Shown: piece after piece, positions 9,250 through 17,723 of the stretch
Layout of the letters: each line of letters begins with the position of its first letter
How positions within the stretch are numbered: the stretch's first letter is position 1
NCBI GenBank assembly: GCA_904420245.1
Contig: CAJFUL010000014.1
Coordinates: forward strand, 1-64,000
Direction of reading: 5' to 3'
DNA from: Candidatus Paralachnospira avium
GTDB lineage: Bacteria; Bacillota; Clostridia; Lachnospirales; Lachnospiraceae
Length of the DNA: 64,000 nt
The notes under the pieces: model-generated
What the model saw: only the letters and a program-made list of their open reading frames with translations
The model's database searches: none
Told to the model about the DNA's origin: nothing
Made by a program: the position numbers and the translations under genes

Positions 9250-10493
9250 CTTCCTTCCTCCTTTCGGCTTTCATACAGATCTCTGTAATAGCTGCAGGCT
9301 GCTTTTGTCGTTTCATCGATGCTGTCCGGCATGGACCTCAGATAATCCAGGGTATCGGACATGATCTCATATATGGTCCGGTCCAGATCCTGGAAAGCCA
9401 GACGGCGGATCTTCTCCAGATTGGGGGCTTTGAACCTCCTGGGCTCTATATAATCGGCCACATAGACGATCTTTTCCAGGAGACTCATCTCCGGCCGTCC
9501 TGTCGTATGATACCGGATCGCATCCAGGATCTTGGGATCCTCCACGTCATATTTGTGCTGCGCCAGATAAGCTCCCAGCTTGGCATGGAGGAGAGAAGGG
9601 TTTTTCCGTTCTGCCTCCGAGATGGGCAGTCCATGCTTCGTGGATTTTTTCAGCAGGGTATCGTTGTCATACTGTTTGGCGCAGTCGTGGAGCAAGCCGG
9701 CGATCTCCGCATCCTCCTGGCTGGCTCCATACCGCATAGCCAGGCAGGCTGCCGTATACGCGACTCCCATAGTATGCTCAAATCGTCCCATTCCCAGCTT
9801 ATGACGCAGTTTTTCCTTGATGGCCAGACGGTCCGGTTTCATAGTCTCCTCCTTGTTGTCTTCCACAGGCTTTTCCTTCCGGTACAGATGATGAGCCTGG
9901 ATATATTCATATACCGGCTCCGGAACGAAATACCGGACCGGACGGCCCTGGGCGCACCACTTCCGCACTTCTCTGGATGAAATGGCAATATCCGGCATAT
10001 CGATCAGACGGACCTGCCCTCCAAAACGTTCCTCCAGATACCGGATCTGCTCACGCAGCTTGTCTCCCGGCGTGTCCATCCGGTTCCCGGTCAGCAGCAC
10101 GGCCCGGCTGAAGATTTCTTCCGGTTTGTGCCAGGTATCCACGGTAAACAGGGAATCTGCCCCCATGATAAAGTAAAACTCCGTATCCGGATATTCCTCC
10201 TGCAGCTCTGTCAGGGTATCGCTGGTATATGTGAAGCCGTCCCGCTTCAGCTCCATATCCGAATACTCGAATCTCTCGTTGCCCCTTATGGCCGCCATCA
10301 CCATATCCTGACGGTACGCGGCCGGCGATACCTCCCCCTTATGGGGAGGCTGGGAAGACGGCATGAACAGCACCTTATCCAGATGAAACTGGAGACAGGC
10401 CTGCTCTGCCAGGATCAGATGTCCCATATGGATGGGATCAAAGGTACCTCCCATGATCCCGATCTTCGATATTTTGTTCCCGGACTGCTTCAT
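9246..10493 (-). CDS. nadD: fusion of nicotinate-nucleotide adenylyltransferase (NadD) and YqeK HD-domain hydrolase
   Basis: 415 aa; GIMGGTFDPIHMGHL and SSREVRK, then HD domain FEHTMGVAYTAACLA...GLLHDCAKQY. Confidence 0.94.
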   Translation of the reverse strand: MKQSGNKISKIGIMGGTFDPIHMGHLILAEQACLQFHLDKVLFMPSSQPPHKGEVSPAAYRQDMVMAAIRGNERFEYSDMELKRDGFTYTSDTLTELQEEYPDTEFYFIMGADSLFTVDTWHKPEEIFSRAVLLTGNRMDTPGDKLREQIRYLEERFGGQVRLIDMPDIAISSREVRKWCAQGRPVRYFVPEPVYEYIQAHHLYRKEKPVEDNKEETMKPDRLAIKEKLRHKLGMGRFEHTMGVAYTAACLAMRYGASQEDAEIAGLLHDCAKQYDNDTLLKKSTKHGLPISEAERKNPSLLHAKLGAYLAQHKYDVEDPKILDAIRYHTTGRPEMSLLEKIVYVADYIEPRRFKAPNLEKIRRLAFQDLDRTIYEIMSDTLDYLRSMPDSIDETTKAACSYYRDLYESRKEEGR

Positions 10494-10780
10494 TTGGGCA
10501 GCTCCAGCTTCTTTTTGGTCTTGGATTCCCGGTATAAGACGATCCTCTTTCCGATCACCTGGACCACTTGAGAATGGGTCCGCTCCGCCAGCGTGGCGGC
10601 GATGGCCCGCGGATCATCCATGCAATTCTTCAATACATGGATCTTGATGAGTTCTCTGGCCTCCAATGCTTCATCTGCCGCTCCTGTGATCTCCGGGGTC
10701 AGGCTTGCCTTCCCGATCTGCATGACAGGATCCATGGTCATGGCCAGACTTTTCAAATATGCTCTCTGCCTGCTGTTCAT
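10490..10780 (-). CDS. yhbY: YhbY/CRM-domain RNA-binding protein
   Basis: 96 aa; RAYLKSLAMTMDPVMQIGKASLTPEI, IVLYRESK. Confidence 0.93.
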   Translation of the reverse strand: MNSRQRAYLKSLAMTMDPVMQIGKASLTPEITGAADEALEARELIKIHVLKNCMDDPRAIAATLAERTHSQVVQVIGKRIVLYRESKTKKKLELPK

Positions 10781-10821
10781 AATCCCTCCGCTGCGTATAC
10801 CGTTCTCCGGTTCCGCATGTT

Positions 10822-12099
10822 CTATTTGTAATAATCAAACTCCAATCCGTACATCTTGACCGTATCCCCTTCCTGGATACCGGCCTTTTCCAGCTCCTCC
10901 AGGATCCCGTTCTTTTTCAGGAAATTCTGGAAGAATTCAAATCCCTTTTCGGAATCGATATTGGTATAGCCCAGCATCTTCTCGATCCTGGGGCCCTCCA
11001 CCCGGTAGAGGCCCTCCTCCATCTTTTCCACTTCAAAGGGAAGCTGGATCCCGGACGAAAGCTGGGACAGATCGAACTCCGGCTCGAATACAGTCGGTTC
11101 CTGATCCATATTCCGGAGCATACCGTATACATGATACAAAAGCTCCCGGACTCCCTGGCCGCTGACCGCCGAGATGGGAAATACCGGGACGTCAAATGCT
11201 TCCCGCAGCTTCTGCACCGGATCCTCTCCATCGAGATAAATGGCATCGATCTTATTGGCCGCGATCACCTGCGGCCGCGTCAGGAGCGCCGGATCATACT
11301 TTTCCAGCTCCCGGTTGATGGCACGGATATCTTCCACGGGATCCCGTCCTTCCGTGGACGCGGCATCCACCACATGGACCAGCAGTTTCGTCCTCTCGAT
11401 ATGACGCAGAAACGCATGGCCCAGTCCGACGCCTTCCGCCGCTCCCTCGATCAGTCCGGGAATATCGGCCATGACAAATCCCTGGCCGTCGCCCAGATCC
11501 ACCACTCCCAGATGGGGATTCAGCGTGGTGAAATGATAATTGGCTACTTTTGGCCTGGCATTGCTCACTCTGGAGAGCAGCGTGGATTTTCCCACATTGG
11601 GAAATCCCACAAGACCCACATCGGCAATGACCTTCAGCTCCAGGAGGACCCAGAGCTCCTGTCCCTCCTGTCCCGGCTGGGCGTATTTGGGCACCTGCAT
11701 GGTGGAAGTGGCATAGTGCATATTTCCATTTCCGCCGCGGCCGCCCTTCAGGATGATCTCCCGCTGATGGCTGCCGGACATATCGGCGATGACTTTTCCC
11801 GTCTCAAAATCCTTGATGACAGTTCCCTCCGGCACTTTGATGACCAGATCGTTCCCATCTTTTCCATGGCAGCGCCGCTTTCCGCCCTCTTCGCCGTTTC
11901 CGGCTGCGTATTTTCTCACATGGCGGAAATCTGTCAAGGTATTCAGACCCTTGTCCACCTGAAAAATGATGTCTCCGCCGCGGCCGCCGTCTCCTCCGTC
12001 CGGGCCTCCGCTGGGCACATAGAGCTCCCTCCGGAAGCTGACATGGCCGTCTCCGCCCTTGCCCGATTTGATAAATATTTTTGCGCTGTCTGAAAACAT
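10822..12099 (-). CDS. obgE: GTPase ObgE
   Basis: 425 aa; Obg glycine-rich domain, GFPNVGKSTLL, C-terminal OCT domain. Confidence 0.97.
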   Translation of the reverse strand: MFSDSAKIFIKSGKGGDGHVSFRRELYVPSGGPDGGDGGRGGDIIFQVDKGLNTLTDFRHVRKYAAGNGEEGGKRRCHGKDGNDLVIKVPEGTVIKDFETGKVIADMSGSHQREIILKGGRGGNGNMHYATSTMQVPKYAQPGQEGQELWVLLELKVIADVGLVGFPNVGKSTLLSRVSNARPKVANYHFTTLNPHLGVVDLGDGQGFVMADIPGLIEGAAEGVGLGHAFLRHIERTKLLVHVVDAASTEGRDPVEDIRAINRELEKYDPALLTRPQVIAANKIDAIYLDGEDPVQKLREAFDVPVFPISAVSGQGVRELLYHVYGMLRNMDQEPTVFEPEFDLSQLSSGIQLPFEVEKMEEGLYRVEGPRIEKMLGYTNIDSEKGFEFFQNFLKKNGILEELEKAGIQEGDTVKMYGLEFDYYK

Positions 12100-12132
12100 C
12101 CTGCTCTTTCCTTTCTAAATGCGGGGAATGGT

Positions 12133-12160
12133 AAAAAAGCCGGCGCCAGAGGCGTCGGCT
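12133..12160 (-). terminator. intrinsic terminator/attenuator between rpmA and obgE
   Basis: Minus strand AGCCGACGCC-TCT-GGCGCCGGCT followed by TTTTTT. Confidence 0.8.
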
Positions 12161-12175
12161 TCCATAAAATATGGC

Positions 12176-12466
12176 TTATTCGTTCACAACCTTCGGATAT
12201 ACAGAAACCTGCTTCTTGTCTCTGCCCTTCCTCTCGAAACGTACTACACCATCTACCAGAGCAAACAGGGTATCGTCTCCTCCGCGGCCGACATTTACGC
12301 CGGGATGGATCTTGGTGCCGCGCTGTCTGTAAAGGATATTGCCGGCCAGTACGAACTGTCCGTCAGCTCTCTTGGCACCCAGACGCTTGGACTCGGAATC
12401 CCTGCCGTTCTTGGTGGAACCTACACCTTTCTTATGAGCGAATAACTGAAGATTCATCTTCAACAT
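12176..12466 (-). CDS. rpmA: 50S ribosomal protein L27
   Basis: [31 protein letters not shown]-terminal extension with Prp-type cleavage site. Confidence 0.98.
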   Translation of the reverse strand: MLKMNLQLFAHKKGVGSTKNGRDSESKRLGAKRADGQFVLAGNILYRQRGTKIHPGVNVGRGGDDTLFALVDGVVRFERKGRDKKQVSVYPKVVNE

Positions 12467-12469
12467 ATC

Positions 12470-12817
12470 TTACACCTCCTCAGTCAGGATACGAAGGAAC
12501 CGTTCACCGGCTCCACAGCTCTCCTCGATGCCTTCCAACCCCAGCATCAAGGCATTCATCAGTAATTTTGATTCTGGACCGGCCGTCTCCAAAAAGGAGA
12601 ATTCCAGATACCCCTCATCCACCGTACAGGAGATCGGATCCTCAGTGAAGGTCTCGATGGCATTGACCGTATTCTGCGTCAGAGCAGAGACGGCCGCGCA
12701 TACGATGTCCTCGCCCTCTTCTCCATATCCCGCATGGCCTGTGACTTTAAAACCGCGGTATCCGCCGTCCTGGTCCACAAACGCTTTGACTGTAATCATC
12801 GTTTTTCCAAGAGCCAA
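12470..12817 (-). CDS. prp: ribosomal-processing cysteine protease Prp
   Basis: 115 aa between rplU and rpmA; GHAGYGEEGEDIVCAAVSAL with conserved His and Cys. Confidence 0.94.
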   Translation of the reverse strand: MALGKTMITVKAFVDQDGGYRGFKVTGHAGYGEEGEDIVCAAVSALTQNTVNAIETFTEDPISCTVDEGYLEFSFLETAGPESKLLMNALMLGLEGIEESCGAGERFLRILTEEV

Positions 12818-13126
12818 TCAAGCATTGATCTTTTCAATCTTTAACTGGGTATAAGCCTGTCTGTGACCGTTTTTCTTGTGGTATCCGGTCTTTCTCTTAT
12901 ACTTGTAAACGATAACCTTCTTGCCTCTGCCTTCCTTCTCAACGGTTGCAGAAACAGTTGCGCCTGCCACGGTGGGGCATCCGACAGTCAGCTCGTCGCC
13001 GCCTACAGCCAGGACCTGATCGAATGTATAGGTCTCGCCTGCCGCCACATCCAGCTTCTCTACCCGGATGACGTCGCCTTCGGCAACTTTGTACTGCTTT
13101 CCGCCTGTTGCAATGATCGCGTACAT
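12818..13126 (-). CDS. rplU: 50S ribosomal protein L21
   Basis: [18 protein letters not shown]...[22 protein letters not shown]. Confidence 0.98.
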   Translation of the reverse strand: MYAIIATGGKQYKVAEGDVIRVEKLDVAAGETYTFDQVLAVGGDELTVGCPTVAGATVSATVEKEGRGKKVIVYKYKRKTGYHKKNGHRQAYTQLKIEKINA

Positions 13127-13205
13127 ATGGCACCTCCTATTTATCATTACTCGCCAATTACGGTGTCTCCTCCCGGAGCTCTTAATACCTCATTGTGCGG
13201 CATAC
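13127..13205 (-). ncRNA. putative ribosomal protein L21 leader
   Basis: About 80-nt leader GCCGCACAATGAGGTATTAAGAGCTCCGGGAGGAGACACCG upstream of rplU; position and sequence resemble the recalled Firmicutes L21 leader. Confidence 0.5.
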
Positions 13206-13211
13206 TATATA

Positions 13212-13240
13212 AATATAACAGGGATCAACATGATTGTCAA
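13212..13240 (-). promoter_or_regulatory. rplU operon promoter
   Basis: TTGACA (13235-13240) - 17 nt - TATATT (13212-13217) on minus strand. Confidence 0.78.
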
Positions 13241-13258
13241 TCCCTGTTATCTGTAAAA

Positions 13259-13636
13259 TTATTTTTCAAAGATCATCTTCATCCCGTCGAAATCCATGGT
13301 CAGCTTCCCATCCGCGTATTCGCAGTCCATGGGATCTCCGTCCACGGTCAGGGTGCAGACAGGCTCTTCATATTCCCAGGTGCCTTCCGCCTGCTGTCCG
13401 GCCACATCCATGGAAAACTCTCCGCCGTCTTTGATGGAAATGGACATCTCCAGATCCGTCTGTCCCGACATCTCCGCATACTGATCCACATCGATGCTCA
13501 TGCCTTCCACCTCAACGGAAGCCAGCTTGTAATCTCCCACCACCGGAGCCGCGCCGCCTTTTCCGCCGCCGCATCCGGCCAGCAGGACAAGAGCCGTTAC
13601 GATCCCCAAGAGGAGACATGCGATTCTCTTTTTCAT
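13259..13636 (-). CDS. small predicted lipoprotein of unknown function
   Basis: 125 aa; lipobox LVLLAGC after MKKR signal peptide. Confidence 0.75.
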   Translation of the reverse strand: MKKRIACLLLGIVTALVLLAGCGGGKGGAAPVVGDYKLASVEVEGMSIDVDQYAEMSGQTDLEMSISIKDGGEFSMDVAGQQAEGTWEYEEPVCTLTVDGDPMDCEYADGKLTMDFDGMKMIFEK

Positions 13637-13711
13637 ACTTTTCCCTCCATATTAAATTTAGAGCTCTCTTCGGAGCCTCTTTCTCTAATCTAACAGAATT
13701 GTATAGAAAAA

Positions 13712-14899
13712 TCAAGAAGTTTTCCAGATTTCGTGGAGCGGCTTCCGGATTTTTTTCCTGGTCAGTTCCACCAATCCCAGCCGCGTATATCCCAGCAGCG
13801 ATACCTTCACCGGATCCTTTTCCAGAGCGGCGGAAAAAGCCCGCAGAAGCTCCTGCTTATGCTCTTCCTCTGCCATGTTGATGAAATCCACCAGGATGAT
13901 CCCCGACAAGTTCCGGAGCCGGAGCTGGCGGGCCGCCTCCTCTGCCGCTTCCAGATTGGTCTTAAAAAAAGTTTCCTCCAGATTTTTTCGTCCGTCAAAC
14001 TTTCCGGTATTGACATCGATGGATACCAGCGCCTCCGTCGGCTGGATCACTAAAAAACCTCCGGACCGGAGCCATACCCGCTCTTTGAGGGCGTTATCCA
14101 GAGCCGTCTCCAGGGAATACAGCTTCACCAGGGGATAGCTGTCCTCATAAAACCGGAGGCGCGGGACATGGACCGTCCCGTCTGCTGCCCGGATCTGCCG
14201 GGCCTTCTGTTCCACCGCTTCCCAAACCTCCCTCTGGTCGGTGACGACTTCTTCCAGGGAATCCTGCCGGTTGTTGAAGATTTCCCCCAGAAAAGCCGGT
14301 TCCGGCTCATAGAGCAGCGTGCCGGGGACGCGGCTCTCCCATATACGGAGGATGCGGGAAGCCTGCTCCTTCAGAATATCCCGTTCCCGCAGGATGGCCT
14401 CCGGCGGAGCTTCTCCTCCATTGGTCCGGACGATCAGGCTGTAAAAAGCATCCGGCTCCTCCAAAAGCTCTTTAAACTGCCTCCTCTTTTCGCTGTCCTT
14501 TAGCTTGGAGGAGACGAAGATCCCCTTTTTTCCCACCATCAGGACCAGATACTGACCGGAGAAGGTCAGCCTGGTGGTGACGGCGGGCGCCTTGGACTTC
14601 AAGGCATCCTTCTCGATCTGGACCAGGATCTCATCTCCCTCCCGGAGCGTTTTGTCCTCCCGCCTCCCCAGAGGATGCTTTTCCCACTCATCCAGAGACA
14701 GATAACAGAGCTGGGAACCGCCAATATCCACAAAGGCGGCACGGATGTTTTTCACGATATTCTTAACCCGTCCCGTGTAGATCCGCCCCACCAGGGAGGT
14801 CTCCCCGGGATCCTCCAGGAAAAGTCCGGTTATGCGTCCGTTTTCCTCCTCTGCCGTGATCCGGAACCGGTCCAGACAGGTGATGACGGACCGCCTCAT
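13712..14899 (-). CDS. rng: ribonuclease E/G family protein
   Basis: MRRSVITCLDRFRITAEEENGRITGLFLED, S1-like domain, VSIDVNTGKFDGRKNLEETFFKTNLEAAEEAARQLRLRNLSGIILVDFI; start trimmed from 14998. Confidence 0.94.
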   Translation of the reverse strand: MRRSVITCLDRFRITAEEENGRITGLFLEDPGETSLVGRIYTGRVKNIVKNIRAAFVDIGGSQLCYLSLDEWEKHPLGRREDKTLREGDEILVQIEKDALKSKAPAVTTRLTFSGQYLVLMVGKKGIFVSSKLKDSEKRRQFKELLEEPDAFYSLIVRTNGGEAPPEAILRERDILKEQASRILRIWESRVPGTLLYEPEPAFLGEIFNNRQDSLEEVVTDQREVWEAVEQKARQIRAADGTVHVPRLRFYEDSYPLVKLYSLETALDNALKERVWLRSGGFLVIQPTEALVSIDVNTGKFDGRKNLEETFFKTNLEAAEEAARQLRLRNLSGIILVDFINMAEEEHKQELLRAFSAALEKDPVKVSLLGYTRLGLVELTRKKIRKPLHEIWKTS

Positions 14900-15597
14900 G
14901 GCTGCTCCTTTCCCATCTCCTCCAAGGAGATCCAGCCGGATTCCCCCTCCGCAGCGTAGAGTTCCAGCCGGTGGATATGAAACCGGTAGGGGCTCCATTC
15001 CCTGCCCATCTTCTCATAGAAGGCTTCCAGCAGGAGTTCCGGTTTCAGATTCTCCGCGCTCCCGCAGGCTAACTTCAGGAACGTTCCCGGATCCCGCCGC
15101 TCCCACTGGTACACCAGCGGACGGATATCCGTCTCCTTCTCGCTCTTTTTCGTCTTCTTCACGATGAGGATGGATCCCTGGTCCAGAAATCCCTCCAGAT
15201 CCTCCTGCCATCCGTCCCATTCCTCTCCCTTTCTGGGAAAGACCAGATAGTCGGCGGCGGCCACTATGGACATGGCCGTCTTGGCCTCATCCGGAAGGAG
15301 GCGGCAGCTGACGATCTCCATCCCCTCGGTCATGCAGCCGTTCAGCCTGGCCCGCATGGCCTCTGAACCCTCAAAACTGTTCAGTTCCATATCCAGATAT
15401 TCCCCCTCGCTGGTGAGTCCCAGCCCCAGAGGCGAGGCAAAGGACAGAAGCTGATGGGGGCTGAAGCCTCCGGAATACCCAATATCGATGCCGGCCCTCC
15501 TGTTGGCCTTCTGAAAATACCGCATCACATCCAGATGGCCGATGAACTTCATCATGCCGGTTTTCTTGAATTTAACTCTGACCTTCAAAACATACAC
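14896..15597 (-). CDS. TIGR03936/DUF2344 family radical SAM-associated protein
   Basis: 233 aa; RVKFKKTGMMKFIGHLDVMRYFQKANRRAGIDIGYSGGFSPHQLLSFASPL. Confidence 0.93.
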   Translation of the reverse strand: MYVLKVRVKFKKTGMMKFIGHLDVMRYFQKANRRAGIDIGYSGGFSPHQLLSFASPLGLGLTSEGEYLDMELNSFEGSEAMRARLNGCMTEGMEIVSCRLLPDEAKTAMSIVAAADYLVFPRKGEEWDGWQEDLEGFLDQGSILIVKKTKKSEKETDIRPLVYQWERRDPGTFLKLACGSAENLKPELLLEAFYEKMGREWSPYRFHIHRLELYAAEGESGWISLEEMGKEQP

Positions 15598-17437
15598 CTC
15601 CGCCGAATTTTCTGGCCCCGCAGCCCTGGCACTGGGCCCGGCAGTTGGGCGTGACCGTCTCCTTCTCAGCCCGTTCCCACTCTCTCTTCAAAAATTCCTT
15701 TGTGACGCCTGCATCGATGAAATCCCAGGGGAAGATCTCGTCCAGGGACCGTTCCCGCAGATTATAAAAACCAATGTCGACGCCCTGGGACTGGAAAGCC
15801 TCCATCCACTTCCTGCTGTCGAAACATTCTGACCAGGAGTCATAAAGACAGCCTCTCCTGTAAGCCTCCAGGATCACAGCTCCCACCCGGCGGTCTCCCC
15901 TGGCCAGTACGCCTTCCAGCACGGAGGTGTCCGCATCATGCCAGTTATAGCGGAGGCTCTTGTGGTTCAGCTGGCTTTTCATGGCGTCGTTCACCATATG
16001 GGCCTTTTCCAGATATTCCTCCCTGGTGAACATGGAAGCCCACTGGAAGGGCGTAAAAGGCTTGGGGATAAAGAAAGAAGTACTGGAATTCACCTGCACC
16101 CGTCCCTGACGCTTTTCCTTGGGAACCGTATCGTAATAGACCTTGGCCACTTCGTTGGCCAAAGAAGCGATGCCCCGTATATCCTCCTCCGTCTCCGTAG
16201 GAAGTCCCAGCATGAAATACAGCTTGACCTTGTTCCAGCCTCCCTTGAAGGCTTCCGCCGCGCCGGTGAGGATATCCTCCTCGGTGAGCCCTTTATTGAT
16301 CACATCCCGCATACGCTGGCTTCCGGCCTCCGGAGCAAAAGTCAAGCTGCTCTTTTTCACATCCTGGACCCGGCTCATCACATCCAGGGAAAAGGCATCG
16401 ATCCGCAAGGAAGGCAGGGAGATGTTCACATCTTTGCAGCGGAACCGGTCGATCAGAAAATAGACCAGCTCCTTTAAATGGCTGTAATCGCTGGAACTGA
16501 GGGAGCTCAAGGAGATCTCATCATGTCCCGTATTCTCCAGAAGCTTGGCCGCGTACTCCTTCAGATCCTCAATATCCCGTTCCCTGGCGGGACGGTAGAC
16601 CATCCCCGCCTGGCAGAAACGGCAGCCTCTGGTACAGCCTCTCTGGATCTCCAGGACGACCCGGTCCTGGGTCACCTTCAAAAAAGGCACCAGGGGCTTT
16701 TCCGGATAGGAGACCTCCGTCATATCCGTCACGATCTGCTTGACCACTTTTTCCGGCGCGTGGGGATTGTTGGGAGTCATGGACCGGATGGTCCCGTCTT
16801 CCCGGTATTCCACATCATAAAAAGCAGGGACATAGATGCCGGGGATCTCCGCGGCCCGCTCCAAAAACGCGTTCCGGCTCCCTCCGCTGCTCCGGACCTC
16901 TTTATACAGATCCAGCAGGGCATCGTACTGCGTCTCTCCCTCGCCGATATAAAACAGATCGAAAAATTCCGCGATGGGCTCCGGATTATACGTACAGGGC
17001 CCTCCGCCGATGACGATGGGGCAGTCCCCGCCGCGCTCCCGCGCCTTCAGCGGGATCCCCGAAAGATCCAGTATCTGCAGGATATTGGTATAACACATCT
17101 CATACTGGATCGTGATCCCCAGGAAATCCATCTCCTTCACCGGAGTCCGGCTCTCCAGCGTAAAGAGAGGAAGTCCCTCCTTCCGCATAAGCTCGTCCAT
17201 ATCGGTCCAGGGCGAATAGACGCGCTCGCACCAGGTATCTTCCCTGCGGTTGAACATATCATAGAGGATCTGGATCCCCAGATGGGACATCCCGATCTCA
17301 TAGACGTCCGGAAAGCACATGCAAAACCGGATGTCCACCTGCGAAGGATCCTTGACCACAGAATTCAATTCTCCCCCGATATATCTTCCAGGCTTCTGCA
17401 CCTGGAGCAAAATCCGTTCCAGCTTTTCCAAATCCAC
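15572..17437 (-). CDS. TIGR03960 family B12-binding-like radical SAM protein
   Basis: 621 aa; CTRGCRFCQAGMVYRPARERD; 26-bp overlap with the TIGR03936 gene. Confidence 0.95.
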   Translation of the reverse strand: MDLEKLERILLQVQKPGRYIGGELNSVVKDPSQVDIRFCMCFPDVYEIGMSHLGIQILYDMFNRREDTWCERVYSPWTDMDELMRKEGLPLFTLESRTPVKEMDFLGITIQYEMCYTNILQILDLSGIPLKARERGGDCPIVIGGGPCTYNPEPIAEFFDLFYIGEGETQYDALLDLYKEVRSSGGSRNAFLERAAEIPGIYVPAFYDVEYREDGTIRSMTPNNPHAPEKVVKQIVTDMTEVSYPEKPLVPFLKVTQDRVVLEIQRGCTRGCRFCQAGMVYRPARERDIEDLKEYAAKLLENTGHDEISLSSLSSSDYSHLKELVYFLIDRFRCKDVNISLPSLRIDAFSLDVMSRVQDVKKSSLTFAPEAGSQRMRDVINKGLTEEDILTGAAEAFKGGWNKVKLYFMLGLPTETEEDIRGIASLANEVAKVYYDTVPKEKRQGRVQVNSSTSFFIPKPFTPFQWASMFTREEYLEKAHMVNDAMKSQLNHKSLRYNWHDADTSVLEGVLARGDRRVGAVILEAYRRGCLYDSWSECFDSRKWMEAFQSQGVDIGFYNLRERSLDEIFPWDFIDAGVTKEFLKREWERAEKETVTPNCRAQCQGCGARKFGGGVCFEGQS

Positions 17438-17601
17438 GAAAAAACGACCTCCTAACTTAAGTTCCTCCCATTATAGCATACTCTCTGTCCGGTTTCAAAT
17501 CCTCCCTCCGGATCCGTCGGCTTTTTCATTCCAGCCGGGTTCCGGCTTCTTTTGCCGGACCAGGAATATGGCGTGCCGCAGGCGGGAGGCATGCCGCGTA
17601 A

Positions 17602-17656
17602 GCGGCAGGATCCCGCTCCGTCAAAACCGGGTCCCTCGCAGTGTGCCGCTCTATGG
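17602..17656. repeat. intergenic repeat family copy
   Basis: GCGGCAGGATCCCGCTCCGTC...GCTCTATGG; both ends match the copy at 29533-29600. Confidence 0.5.
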
Positions 17657-17665
17657 CCACAGAGA

Positions 17666-17699
17666 AATCAAAAAGCCCTCCGGCAGGAAACCGGAGGGC
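17666..17699 (-). terminator. terminator of NCS2 permease gene
   Basis: Minus strand GCCCTCCGG-TTTCCTG-CCGGAGGGC-TTTTTGATTT. Confidence 0.88.
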
Positions 17700-17723
17700 C
17701 TTTGCGGGTGCCGCCTATGGCGC

